Below are positions 50,642-63,604 of a DNA stretch of 64,000 bases, one piece after another. Under the pieces are notes generated by a model. That model had not been told where the DNA came from, ran no database searches, and worked only from the letters and a program-made list of their open reading frames with translations. The position numbers were made by a program, and so were the translations under genes. The stretch is from JBPESP01 sp051710585 (GTDB lineage: Bacteria; Pseudomonadota; Gammaproteobacteria; Enterobacterales; Enterobacteriaceae), in NCBI GenBank assembly GCA_051710585.1, contig JBPESP010000003.1:186001-250000 (forward strand), written 5' to 3'. Within the stretch, counting starts at the first letter, position 1. Each line of letters opens with the position of its first letter.

Positions 50642-51121
50642 ATGACTAACGATACAACAATGCAAATTAATTCAGTGTTAAACATTGAATGTACCCGCAG
50701 TGATGTCCACTGCCAGAGCAAGAAAAGAGCGCTGGAGATTATCAGCGAACTAGCGGCAAAACAACTTAACCTGGCGCCACAAGTAGTTTTTGACGCCGTA
50801 TTGACGCGTGAGCGTATGGGTAGCACCGGTATCGGCAACGGCATTGCCATACCGCATGGTAAGCTAGAAGAAGATAAGCTACGTGCGGTTGGGGCTTTTA
50901 TCCGACTTGAACAACCAATTGCGTTTGATGCCATCGATAATCAGCCCGTAGATCTGCTGTTTGCACTGCTAGTACCGGCAGAACAGTGCAAAGTCCATTT
51001 GCACACCCTTTCATTTGTAGCCAAACGCTTGGCGGATAAAACCGTTTGCCGCCGTTTGCGTGGTGCGCAAAGCAATAAGGAGCTTTATCAGATAATGACG
51101 GAAGCGAAGAACAGCGATTGA
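50642..51121 (+). CDS. ptsN: nitrogen-PTS enzyme IIA PtsN
   Basis: EIIA-Ntr, the terminal phosphoacceptor of the nitrogen phosphotransferase chain (PtsP-NPr-PtsN), which controls potassium transport and other targets by phosphorylation state. The 159 residues match E. coli PtsN from MTNDTTMQINSVL through HCQSKKRALEIISELAAKQL and the active-site GIAIPHGK with H72 (H73 in E. coli). The C-terminus is a few residues shorter than usual. Its phosphodonor NPr is a relic two genes later, so PtsN may work only in the unphosphorylated state. Confidence 0.96.
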   Translation: MTNDTTMQINSVLNIECTRSDVHCQSKKRALEIISELAAKQLNLAPQVVFDAVLTRERMGSTGIGNGIAIPHGKLEEDKLRAVGAFIRLEQPIAFDAIDNQPVDLLFALLVPAEQCKVHLHTLSFVAKRLADKTVCRRLRGAQSNKELYQIMTEAKNSD

Positions 51122-51225
51122 CCTGCTGCAGTGCTATCTTGAAAGTAGGATAGTTTATAGAGAAGACCATGGGGCTGCATCAGCAGAGGATGAATAAGCA
51201 CAAGGCAGAGGAGGGATATATCGTC

Positions 51226-52080
51226 ATGGTGCTGATAATAGTTAGCGGTCGATCAGGTTCAGGTAAATCCGTTGCTCTGCACGCGCTAGAGGATATGGGC
51301 TTTTACTGCGTTGATAACCCACCGGTAGTATTGCTGCCACAATTAGCCAACACCCTAGCAGCAAACAATATCTCCGCGGCGGTGAACATTGATGTGCGTA
51401 ATATGCCAAAATCACCGGAAATTTTTGAAAATGCTATGGATAGCTTGCCGCAAGCCTTTGTACCGCAGTTGGTGTTTCTGGAGACCGATCGTAATACCCT
51501 TATCCGCCGCTATAGCGACACTCGCCGACTGCATCCGCTCTCCGCCCCCAACCTGTCTCTAGAAAGCGCCATAGATAAGGAAAATTCGTTGCTTGAGCCA
51601 CTACGCTCACGTGCTGATTTGGTGATCGACACTTCAGAGATGTCGGTGCATGAATTAGCTGAAATGCTACGTACCCGCCTTCTGGGAAGGTGTGACCGGG
51701 AACTGACTATAGTGTTTGAATCCTTTGGTTACAAGCACGGCATCCCCATCGACGCTGACTATGTATTTGACGTGCGTTTTCTCCCCAATCCACACTGGTA
51801 TCCAAAACTTAGACCAATGACCGGCCTATCTCGCCCCGTGGCGGCTTTTTTAGATCGCCATACTGAAGTCCATCATTTTATATATCAGACCCGCAGCTAT
51901 CTAGAATTATGGCTGCCAATGCTTGAAAATAATAACCGCAGTTACCTTACGGTAGCAATAGGCTGCACTGGCGGCAAACACCGTTCGGTATATATTGCTG
52001 AACAGTTAGCGGACTATTTTCGTTCTTGCGGCAAGAATGTCCAATCCCGCCACCGTACTCTTGAAAAGAGAAAATCATGA
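51226..52080 (+). CDS. rapZ: RNase adapter protein RapZ
   Basis: In E. coli RapZ senses glucosamine 6-phosphate and presents the small RNA GlmZ to RNase E, thereby adjusting GlmS levels. The 284-residue protein shows Walker A GRSGSGKS (8-15), NIDVRNMPKSPEIFE, the Walker B-like stretch, and the highly conserved C-terminal RNA-binding part TVAIGCTGGKHRSVYIAEQL ending RHRTLEKRKS. I start at 51226 (MVLIIVSG): E. coli begins there and GAGGAGGG lies just upstream; the longer frame adds 19 non-homologous residues. Its stop overlaps the ATG of the npr relic by an ATGA. Confidence 0.96.
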   Translation: MVLIIVSGRSGSGKSVALHALEDMGFYCVDNPPVVLLPQLANTLAANNISAAVNIDVRNMPKSPEIFENAMDSLPQAFVPQLVFLETDRNTLIRRYSDTRRLHPLSAPNLSLESAIDKENSLLEPLRSRADLVIDTSEMSVHELAEMLRTRLLGRCDRELTIVFESFGYKHGIPIDADYVFDVRFLPNPHWYPKLRPMTGLSRPVAAFLDRHTEVHHFIYQTRSYLELWLPMLENNNRSYLTVAIGCTGGKHRSVYIAEQLADYFRSCGKNVQSRHRTLEKRKS

Positions 52081-52360
52081 TTGTCAAAAAAGTATAGAGA
52101 TTTCAAAAATCGTTTGAATATACTTCATCGACCGGTGATTAAGCTATTTGAACTGATAAAAATATCATGCTGAGGTGATTTACATACTAATTAGTGGCAC
52201 TAATATAGAAAAAGCAAAGTTATTAGTTTGCTGATGTTATTTTTTAGCAAAGAGTGGATAATTGTGGTTAAGGCCTCTTGAGCTAACAAGAGCACAACAG
52301 TTATAGCATTGATTGAGTTACTTAACGCTATTTTCAATAAAAAACTAATGCCTTTACTTT
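52077..52360 (+). pseudogene. ptsO: npr relic (phosphocarrier NPr)
   Basis: Starts with the ATGA overlap to rapZ typical of E. coli, reads MIVKKV and hits a stop. Later pieces match NPr in other frames: RPVIKLFELI (RPAMKLFELM), SKVISLLML (NSVIALLML) and VIALIELLNAI (AVIALFNS). The active-site His region is out of frame. NPr carries phosphate from PtsP to PtsN. Confidence 0.85.
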
Positions 52361-54204
52361 AAGTTTCATGTGTTAAACATTGCATCACCTCAACTCTTTT
52401 TTTAAAAAAAACCATTTTAAATCTAAAAATTCTTATGCATTTTCTTTTTAATTTAAAAATTAATTTTTTATTCTAATTACAATCTAAGGCAATATGTTTT
52501 TAACAGAAAAGCCTTTCTGCTTATATCTTCTATGGTTTAGATATAATTTATAGCACCTTTCATTTTCATTACCATGATCATCTGTCGATATAAAGAAATT
52601 ATTTGTAATGTATTTTTTATAAAAATTTTTCTATGTATTATCCTTACTCTATTTTCTATCTGTGAAATCGTTGGCTGATAATACAGTCCTCAGCAAGATT
52701 AAAATTCACATCATTAATAATGATAGTAAACGCCTTACCACCTAGTCTCCCACTAATACCTTGATGATATTTTTACCGCAAAGGCCTCGTCTACCCCCCC
52801 AATTAAGAGATACGCTACCAATGAAACTTACCATGCTGACTTTCAAGTTAGAGACTAATTCATTTCTTACGACAGAGTCGCATACGATCACTAAATTTAA
52901 CATGCTTCCGATAGTCCAACTTTATGAACGATTTCGGCAAATACAATCATTTCATTGGAAGTTAACCGGCTTAATTTCAACACAATGTATCGCCACGGAC
53001 TCTACAGCGCCTGCGCTGTTTATGCGTCACTAGAAAAAATAGAGAGTGCTACAGCAGAATCACCGGTAGTCACTAGATGTTTTTTTACAGATAAAGTTTT
53101 TTTGTCTCTCTTATCGCTTTGTACAATTGAAGCTTCATAACGCCACACCTACTTCCACCATATAATCCAATAATCAGCGGTGAATAACACCTCAGTATTA
53201 CCCAGCGTGTAAGCTTACTGCCTTTTCGGTGAAGAGAATATATTTCAGCGCCTACGCGCTGTCAATAAACTCTTCGATTTAAGGGTTCACGGTACATAAA
53301 TCCAGTTTTACCCTAATGGCTGATGAATTACCCATCTATATATATTTTCTGCTGCTTAACTGTCATGAAGATCACTCCATTAAAGAAGTGTTATAGAATG
53401 TTACGCATTTACTTCACGTTTTATCACGATGCTGCTTACCTTTTTACGCCAACAGGATATCAATAATATTAGCTCTCAGTTAACCTATTAGTATAACCGA
53501 CAAAAAAAGTCGTTGTACCTTTACCAAATTGGCATCAAAATGGAGAAGTTAATAATGGTACAACGAGAAACGCACTTTTAGTCACAAAATCACGGCGGGG
53601 GAGCCAGAGAGCAGGTCTATAGGGTAATTCCACCGGCGATTTACGGGAATGTAAAGGGGTTTATAAAGATACTTCATTTATCAAATTATGAGAAAACTAT
53701 TACATTTCTTCAATACCGTCCCTCATAAAAATAAGATTACTCTCGTAGGTAAAAGCATTACACTTTATCTCTTTTATACCAGCCCTGCTAGGCAGGGCAG
53801 ACGTTATTACTCTCAACTCTGTTTTTCGAAAATTTACTCTGCGCAAATTAAGGTATCAGCAATACAGTCAATAACACTGTTACACATATTGTAAGATTTT
53901 TAAAATAATCTAGATAAGCAAGTTTATTCCTAGAGCATCAGAAGATATCAGGATATTGCCAATACAAATATCCTACCTCATCTTCATATACTATATAATG
54001 TAGAGTGCGCAGCACCTTTCTTTAGGATATATTTACCACCTCCAGCTGCTCTTCCGCCAGGCGTAAAACTTCTTCGCGCGGTACGCATAGCTACAATGTG
54101 GAGTAGCGGCGTATTTCATCCTCATCTATACCATACACTAACGAGCTAGTCTATAATTTCATAAGCTGCTTCGCTGAAGCCTATGTAGTCTGTTACCGAT
54201 ATCC

Positions 54205-54236
54205 AGTTCTTTTTTTAGATTTCTAAAAAAAGAACT
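54205..54236. repeat. 15-bp perfect inverted repeat, 2-base loop
   Basis: Arms 54205-54219 and 54222-54236 are exact reverse complements separated by TT, each with a run of seven T or A. It interrupts what looks like a decayed minus-strand coding region. Confidence 0.88.
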
Positions 54237-57200
54237 CTACCAGACTGTTATACGAACGTTACTACGCTAATTTATGCTTTGTTTAATCCGGTAAAGCTAC
54301 ATAAACTATCAGAACCGTTTGCCCTATAATAGGGCAACTACTCTAATTGCTGCGGAATACCACTTTGCTTAATTTACCAGGCACTTCTGATACCCATTTC
54401 CAGTGTTTTAGATCTAAGTACACGTCACAGTACCGTACTATAGCTATTTTGACTCCGTTATAGCTAACTAACATTCAAGATAATGCAGAATCGCAATATA
54501 TTCCTAATCACTATGCTTATACTTATACGTCGGTTGCTACACTTGAAAAGCCCTAGCTTTTCATGATGCTCTGGAGCCAGAGCGTTCCATTTTAAAACCT
54601 TTCTGGGCTGTTATGATGGTAATACTTCTCACGCTAGATGCACCATAATTGATACCGTGCAATTCGTGAACCTACCGGAAAATACTATTCACTTATCTTC
54701 ATAGCTTGTCAGAACGACTTTTACAGTATTTATAACTGCTGTGATAAACCCTGAATATGTGGCAGAGTATGTTCACAGAATAATACCCTCTGAGTTCTCC
54801 ATATTAATGATAATTATTCAGGAAGTCTGACATCAAAAGCAATATATTCTTTTTAATGTTTTATTTTATATTTCAATATGTTGCACTTTCTTCATTAGCT
54901 CACGCCTTTCAATTTGTTCCGGGCTTATGGAATAAGCTTCTAGAATCTCCATGCGCCCATCACACAGATATTTTACCTATTTTGTCACCATAGAAAAACC
55001 GAGGCCTATGACTTTCACCTCTTGCGCAATGCTGTAATTTTGCTTGAAAACTAGTTACGCGGATTTGCTTTTAAATTCAGAACTAAAATTTCTTTTTTAT
55101 TAATATACCCGTATTACTTCTAAAGTAATATCCTCACTTCAATTCAAGTGTTAAAATTTAATATATAACTACATAAGATAAGTTCATATAAAATATAAAT
55201 ATTTAATATTATATCACTATCACACTATTAATTAAAACTTTTTTTATAACTGATAATGATATTAATATATACCAATACTCTAGACTGATTCGTTAATAAA
55301 TTTTAAGGAACTGTTAGATGCTTAAAAGTTTTAAAAAGTATTACCTATTGCTTTTACTATTGATTTTTATTTAGAAAAAGAAATGATAATCCAGATCTAT
55401 TAAAATTAGCTTTATCCTTTTTCGTTATCTATATTAATTCTTTTTAATTAGTGGAAAGTAAAATTAACTAATTATGTAATAAATTTACAGAACTGATTTT
55501 AGTTTTGAGATATTTCTTTCAAAACCTCTTTATATTGATAAGCAGCGTAGTTATGACTAGCGATTTAAACAGATGAGTTATAGGCTATATGATTCCTATA
55601 TTTTAGAGTTTATCCACTGCTCTTAGCAATTTCTCTGCTAAAAATAGTTTTGAATGTCTTACCACTACTCATTGTTCTCTTCATCTTAAGAAGAGTTTAG
55701 CGTAAAAGATAACTTCCTGAAATACCGCTCAATTTTTATCTAGTTTATAGCGCTTAAAATTTCTTAATGCTTTCATAATATTTTCTTTATTTATTAACAA
55801 CCTAAAATAGGTATCAGCAAATAATAATTAAAAATAGCGAAAAGCAAATTCGGCATTGTACTATAATTATTTTCCTTCACGCTAACAATGATACTGCTAT
55901 CACTAAAGGAATAGCGATCGATCATAGCCTACACATCGCCTATCAAGTAGATCTTTTATCAAAAAGACTTTCGTAAAGAAAATCCGGCGATAATAGCCAC
56001 TAACCAAACCCCCCAAAAAAAACGGGATCACCTGTTATGTTACTATTTTTTGTTAAAAGTTAAAATAGCGGTTCTGCTGCCCCATGAGACGGTGACATTA
56101 CCGCAAAGTGTTACTCCAATACCAATCAGCAGCAACACTCGCCGAGATATACAATTTTCCATTCTTCTGAAACAATCAATTACCACTTTCATCCTTGCCA
56201 TTATTTAGAAGAACTAAATCACTATTTTTATTTTATTTCAAGTCCTTACACAGCCCTTTAATCAGATTCTACCAAAAGGTTAGCGACTTTTCCTTGGCAC
56301 CAAGCTACCGGAGAGTAAGGATTATACGTCGTGGGCACGTCATTGATATGGACTATCCCATATCTAGATAATCTCCGGCACCTAAATACGTTTTTTCAGC
56401 TTGTCCAATGCTAGCACGGAATGGGCTTTACCATCATTAATAGTGATGTAAACAAGATTAAAGTTGCTAACTTTGTTGTCTATTGTGCCCGGTGATGGTC
56501 CGATAGTACTTCCCTGTGAGATGCAATAATTGCACAGTAGGCCAGTAATATTTACGCTGGTATTATCCGTTCAAGCGTACCTTGCTTCCAACCGGGTAAC
56601 TGCTTTTGGTGTCAAACTGCATTTTCAAGTCTGCATTACTAGATGGTAATTATTGGTAATGTCCAATGAAAATCTACCGTACTATCCACACTGCTATTGA
56701 CACAACCCTGCAGATACTGATAAATAGTGTTAAAGCGTACTACGTAGTCACTATCAGAACCAGCATTTTATCCGGCTATTATTTACCGGAAAAATTACAT
56801 TTTACGCTGGAGGCGTGGTTAATCATCCGGTTGGTTAACCTGTATGTCGTTGCAATTTATTTCTAATGTAGCTTCATAGTGATTATTGAGCAGAGTGTAG
56901 ATTAACGCTATCAATGTCTTGCCCTAATTTCGCTCATCCAGTTGCGTATTTGCGCAAAAAAAGCGGATTAGCTAGGTAAGGATTCTCCTTCCCGATAGAC
57001 AGTATCAGAGTGAGCACTTTGTCCAATTTACTGGAAGTAATGTTAACCTCTTTTTAAGAGAAGTTTAACATTACATAAAATCACTTCTAAAGTGATAACA
57101 TTTACTAATATATGTAGTGTCTTCTTATTTAACTAGACACTCGCCGTGTTAAGCATGAAGAGACACCTAGCGTACAAGTAAGTTAGCGTATTTTTTAGGC

Positions 57201-59076
57201 TTACCGATATGTTTATACTTCACTGTGCCATTCTTTTCCTACAAAACATTTTCTAAAAATGCACGATTATGTACTACTCACCGTTTCCATCGTAACCGTT
57301 AAGACATTGCCACTTTTGAGGCAAAAGATAAAATCTGGAAATAATAATCTTTCCTTTTCCGTTACTAGATATAACCTCAGTTTACCTTCCTTTACGGGAT
57401 ATGATAATCTTGCTTGGTGGTATTCATGTCATGACTACACCTCATATTTCATCATGGTCGTAATGGTCTCTACTCTATGTCCGAAGAACATGATACGCAG
57501 ATAGCGCCTATACGTGTCCAGTACGCTTAAGGGAAGAAATAAACGCTCCTAGATATAGATACTCTTGCAGCACGTTTCCACCATTTTATAGCGTATATTC
57601 TCCTGTTAAAGGTGCTGATTCTTTCCAAGAGGAAATAGTTGCCGTCGTGCTACTACCGAGCGCGATACGGTTTAAATTCTGACGCTACCCAATCAATCTA
57701 GTTTATTACCACACAGCAAATTCTAACCCCCCTTTATTATACAGTCCTGATATGTCTTTCAGGATCTTTCCTATAAAAATCAGGTTTTTAACTTTTTTGT
57801 AATTACCATTCAGCTTATTACGCACCTTAAGTGGACAACCAACAATATATAATATGTAATATGAGCTTCCCGTCCCCATCAATACAATCAAAAAATATAG
57901 TAATACTCCGGCGTCGCCTGCTATCGCTTATAGATGAGCGCGCAAAAAAACGCAGCGATAATACCAGATCGCCTAGAGGATGGTTAGTTGGCAGACGCGA
58001 CCGACTTACTGTTGTGAACTAGCGTGCAGAAAGTTGATATCCGTCAGAGTAATCACTACTAAGTTCGATACCACATGTCTTTGCACAATATCACATCCAC
58101 CACACCAAGCCGCAATGTTCTGAGAAGGCAAGAAATAAACTCCTCCCTAATGCTGAGTGATCACTTAAACCGACCTAGTTATCAGTTTATCACGTTGAGA
58201 GCATGAAGCAATGCTGGATGATCCAGCGTTTCCTCTACCGCCTAAATTATCTATCGATGCTGATTGCAGGCTTGAGCAGCTATTTACTAAAAGATAGCCT
58301 TTACGGAATTTAGATAGAAACTTACATCTATGACAAATATGTGGACTGGTTTTGGTTTTTTTCAATCCCGTTATAAACTGCATCTTAACCGTTTACATCC
58401 TACGACTAGTTAACTGTGGTACGATGATAGTTATCGCCTAGATTATAGCCTAATGGGATAACGTGAAAACTAATCAGCCGTCAGCACCCATACTTTTGGC
58501 AGTAGCAATCATAGCTGTTTTGGAAAATAGGCTATTCTACTCAACCTCGTTCATAACGAAACACCTGACCATGCGATACAGAATAACTGAGTATTGTGAC
58601 TCTCTATCAGCGCTACATACTACACTGATACTGCTATTTTATTATCTTCTCACATAATAACGTAAACGAAAATCTGCCCTTTAATTCAAAATACGCCACC
58701 GTTTTTTCTGAGGTTAAGCTTATTGCATATTAGTCAAAGGTCATTGAGTCACTCCAGATATCTGTAATAAAGTGGTCTATATTATAACTTACTGAGATAT
58801 TTGGTTTTTAACTTATTTGTGGCGCTTACACTAGAATGGCAGTTACCCTAACTAGCGTCTTCTTCGCCTATTACAAGACGATGACAAGCAAAGTCAAGAA
58901 CGTCTTGCATGGCTTTTATTAACTCACATAGCTAGTCCCATTAAACGTCTCCTAGCGGCGGATCGGCAAAGCAGTAAGAGTATGCGCAAAACACCCAAGC
59001 CACTACACACAACAAGGCTACCGTTTCTCTTCTAAATCAGGCATAGACCGCCCTAGTAAGGGTAAACGAGTTATCC

Positions 59077-59087
59077 GGGGGGGGGGG
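59077..59087 (+). repeat. poly-G tract (11 G)
   Basis: Eleven consecutive G in the desert, the longest G run in the window. Assembly or sequencing of such a run is error-prone, so the exact count is uncertain. Confidence 0.85.
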
Positions 59088-62000
59088 TTACAGTACAGAG
59101 AAGGTCGTTTCTGAGCGGTAGTAATATACCCTATTTCCGCCGCTAAAACTCACTGCCGCCAAGAAGTTGCTGTATACGGGGATTCCGGGTCTTAGCGGTC
59201 TCCTTCATATCACACGGCGAGAGGTATAAAATTTAAAGCGGTACATGCGGAAGAAGTGATATTGCTATAGCTGTTAAGCTTCAATAGCAGTATAGAGCAG
59301 GTGATAGACTCTTAAGAAAGGTTAAGCTCAGCGCCATCAAGGCTATACCGTTAATCAAGCGGAGAACGTTATAGTTATGGACATTGTTAAAATAACGTAG
59401 TGGGGCTTATAGAAGGCGCGTAGCAGTCAGATGTTTTCCGCTTTTCAGCCGATTTCCATATAGGCGAAGCTGTAAAGAATAGAGTTTAAGAAGTTGAATA
59501 CCATCATTTCAAACTCCAATAGGTCTAAAACTATTTTACCGCAGAGTTCATTTATATAGCCTTTTCCTAATACGTTGAGATGACACCAACAAAAGAATAA
59601 ACATCAGGTGAGAGGCATCACCGAAAGGACGACGCTTGTTTGCTCATCTGGGATAAAAAGTAATTGTCACGCTCCTCCATATTAAAAAACAAGACAGTCT
59701 GGCGCACAAAACCCTCTGTTAGCCTCTTTCGGGATGTCATATATCTAACAAATATCGATGCCCCGCGAGAAAGGGTGCTCAGTCAGTTATTGATAACGAA
59801 AGTGGAAGTTATCGGTAGTCTATACCTATGTCAGAATGAAGTGGCGCAAAAACCGGCCGTATATCATTGAGGATACTCTTTGCTAGCCATAGGCCCTCCG
59901 CGGAAAATCCCAACTGCCAAGGGTGACCTATCACCGAATAATATGAGAGCAATATTTTATTTTCGAGTCATATGTTACAGCTAGTATATATAGAGCATTT
60001 ATAGTACATCCAGGCTATCATCATAGTTAACGCAAAAAAAATAGAACTACTGCTTTATTATGGTGGTATACCTGACGTGCAGCCGAATAAGTTCGTTTTT
60101 ACATATGGAGCTGCAGGATCTCAATACATAACAGCTTATAGGCATGGGTATAATGACCTACCAAAGAGAGAACTTGGTAACAAAATTGTACCGCGCGTTT
60201 AATAAGCTCACTACCCAGGAATCTTTAGAACTACACTACCTAAATCTAAATACCTCACAAAAAAAGACTATACAGTAGATATTATAATAGCGCCTTCCTC
60301 ATCGCTTTATTATATTCATTTTAGTACTCAGCGTCAAAGGTAACATAATCGTCCTGGACGAGAACATACATCAAACTCAATAATAGGCGGCGAGAACCAA
60401 AAGAGTTCTCTTTCCTCTATCTCGGTATGGTATTCAGGATACGGATAACACTAAGTTGCAAGATAGTGTCTCCACTATACACCAGATTAAATTTTGCGCC
60501 AGCTGCCTTATCTAGAAGAAATACGGTTTTATAAGATAGCCTTCTTCTAACACCGGGCCTATGTATTCTTCGCCTATAGGCATTGAAAACGAAGGTCTAT
60601 GCTGTCGAGCTATATTAAGAATGGTGCGTAACTCTCCAAGTCCTAATACTGGCGATATTATACCCTATGGTTTTATGAGTTAAACTCCTTCTTATTTATT
60701 AGCCTTGTGGTCGAAGTGATTTGTGTAGCACTAATCAAATCCAGTACATCCATAACCAGATAGGTTGACACATAAAATTTACCTTAATATCCCACCGGTT
60801 TGGTGCATTTTGCTTTAAAATTAAGAAAATTCCGCAGCACAGCCTCGACGTTATCAATATTTCCGTTTAAATTTTCTTTAAATGTTATAAATGGGCTTAT
60901 CGCTTAATCCCGTTTTTTTATTTTAGCTACTTACTTACGCTGGCTTAGTGTAACTTGGCCACGCCGTTAGCTGGAAAACTTACCTGACGTCAGGCATTTG
61001 ATATCACCCCTCTCAGCCGACAAGGACTTACGATAATTTACTAGCATCATCAATTTACTATTGACCTTCAGCAATACACTGTGCTCGTAGCTATAGTTAT
61101 AAGTGCTTACACCTACTCAATAAACATCTATCAACTACTGTCCACTAGAAAATAACCAGGTATTTTTCTGGTAAGAAAATTCAACTCTTTTTCCCTGACG
61201 CAGCGCATTCGACAGACTCAGTAGTTTTACCCTTCTACCACACGCCCATTGGGATTAACGCTTAGCCTTTAAAGATTTAAAGCTTAGAATTAACTTGCTT
61301 TAGCCGGGAAAAATACTAATGATATTCGCATATAGCATCTTTTTTTGTTCTTGCCGATACCGATATCGGAGCAAGCAAACAACAGTTTGCTATATATTAG
61401 ATGGCGTAACCTATGCATCAATCCTCTACTGTAATGACATTTTCTATCAGTGACAAACTCAAACCTAACAAATAACACTGGTGCCCATCAAACACCATAG
61501 TCAAAATAATTCCCGAGTTAAAGAGCTGTCCATATAGTAGGATGCGCCACTTTCATATTCAGGAACTTGCTGTTTGCTATCCAGCAAATATTTACTGACA
61601 TTTATGCCAAAATGCCGCTGCTAGTACAGCGGATACTCCTTAAATACTAAACCGGTAACTCGCAAACCTTGACCTTTCGGTTGAGTATAACCTACTTAAC
61701 CATGAGATTAACATTTTGTAGGTTGATAGGGCTGCTATCATATCAAGCTATTCATGGTATTTACCCTGCCAGTCCGCCTGAAATGTACGGTAAACTTGCA
61801 ACACCATTAAGACCACATTATCGCGGGGGAGGATGATAATGCGCAGGCAAAACTGAGCGTATAATCACGCCATATTCTCGGAAAGCGCTTCTGTGTTTCG
61901 GTTTTTTTTTGGGAGGCAGTATAACCATAGACGCTCTTGGGGACATTCAGCGTTAGAATATAGACTCACTTAATTACCGCGAAGCTCTTTATACCTACTC

Positions 62001-63567
62001 ATTGCCAACAGTAGCCCTTTCGGCCTTTGATTGTTTTCGACGATAAAGATCACCAGTGCAATGCAGGCCATCTCAACCTGCTGTAACAGAACCACTTTCT
62101 ATACCAGCATCATGCGTGTATAGGTGATCTTTTTTTTGATAATCGTTGAAGCTCTGTAATTTAAACTTACGCTCGAGCAAAACGATACTTTAATGGCAGT
62201 GGTACACAGACCGACTCATTAGCCTCTTAGCTAAACATTATTGAGTATGTTTCTGTCAAGAATTTATAGTTCCATTATTTGACTAACTTGCACGCTTGCT
62301 AGCAAATAATTAATATGGTATTTGAAGGTCTTTTTTGCTAAACGCTTATGGATAATTTAGATGAATTTGCAGTCCTCTGCTTTAATGAGAAACGAAGTCC
62401 CTGTAAAATATAGCAACCAATCCGAGTAAACCGATTAACTCCCTATAACAAACGAAATTATAATACCTTACTCATATAATAATTCGGTTAAATACTACCG
62501 GATCCACATTGAGTGCATTAGCGATAATGTGTGTATTTTTTTTGGGGGTGATGTAGAGCATTTTAATGTGCTGTATGTAGTCCACAGAGCTACAGGAGAG
62601 ATTTTGTATAGTGATCTTCTTTTGAAGAAAAAGTTACGCTATCAATTTAGTGTCGCTCACAATTATTTAATTTATTTCTTCTATCATTAAATTACCTTTA
62701 AAAAAAATAATCATGAGGCTTACAATATAAAAATAATATCTCAAACTTAAGACAAATAAAGAAAATAATGAATTTTCATGATCGCAACATATATAAGATA
62801 TATATTTTATTAAAAAATAATATTTAAATAAAAAGAAATAAAAAAAAGAAAACAAGTAATTTTGCTTTTATATGAACTGAAAAAATATTTCATCGTATAC
62901 GTTAAATAACTTATAAACAACAGAAATGCTAGAGCTGCTACAACTGAATGTAATTTATCTTACTCAAAATTACAAAAGCAAAAGTATAAAAATATATTTT
63001 AGTGATAAATAAAATTACATATAAGTAATGCACCAGCCTATATTGAGGTTTTTTGTTTAGTTCAAATGCACTTAAGAAGCAACCTCAACTAGAAAATTCA
63101 GTTCATTAACGATAATGATTTAATCAATAATTCTTTAGAATCTACTTAGAAAATAATTTATTCTTCCTATATGAAATATTTATAGATATTAAAAGCCTGT
63201 TTTCTAAAATAAAAACAAAGAGTATCTTGGTGTTATCAGGACCTCAAGATGACTTAAATAACCTGTTACTCTAAAACTTCCAAAAACGTCTAATAACTCT
63301 CTACAAAAAATTTTAAAAAAGTATCTGAAGAGTCTTATAGTAGGGAAGATATGGCAACATTAAAATGTAAAAAAGTGAAGTAGCCTAAATAAAGATTAAA
63401 CTATTATCTATATTCTTTTCCATTCTCTATTACGATTATCCATCATAGGAATGAATTATATAATACTACAGTAACAACAGAGTCACTAAACTAAAAGGAA
63501 TAGTAGCACTGAGGTGGCACGTGATGATTAAATAGTGTCTTTTAAGGGCACGGGCAAGCTCGCTATG

Positions 63568-63595
63568 TCAAAGACCGGCGGTGATGCTGGCCTTT
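63568..63595 (-). terminator. possible terminator downstream of suhB
   Basis: On the minus strand, ten bases past the suhB stop, AAAGGCCAGC and GCCGGTCTTT can pair around a six-base loop with one mismatch and one G-T pair. No clear T tract follows, so this is only a candidate. Confidence 0.35.
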
Positions 63596-63604
63596 AACTA
63601 GCTC

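Larger units (their letters stand above)
52361..63604. other. 11 kb gene desert between npr relic and suhB
   Basis: No intact gene and no relic that I can name. Some segments look once-coding: the minus strand near 54045-54155 reads DEDEIRRYSTL then, past a stop, PREEVLRLAEEQLEVVN; the minus strand near 54890-54960 reads MEILEAYSISPEQIERRELM; and the plus strand near 58860-58960 reads SQERLAWLLLTHIASPIKRL. I cannot tie them to families. The parts 54840-55860 and 62640-63480 are extremely AT-rich. It holds the hairpin 54205-54236 and the poly-G run 59077-59087. No tRNA, rRNA or mobile element was seen. Confidence 0.5.

Noticed and set aside
51169..51225. 19-codon N-terminal extension of rapZ
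   Set aside because: Not homologous, and the strong ribosome site lies inside it, just before 51226.
53780..53810. Small CCCTGC/GCAGGG hairpin as a tRNA or terminator
   Set aside because: No cloverleaf, T-loop consensus or T tract around it.
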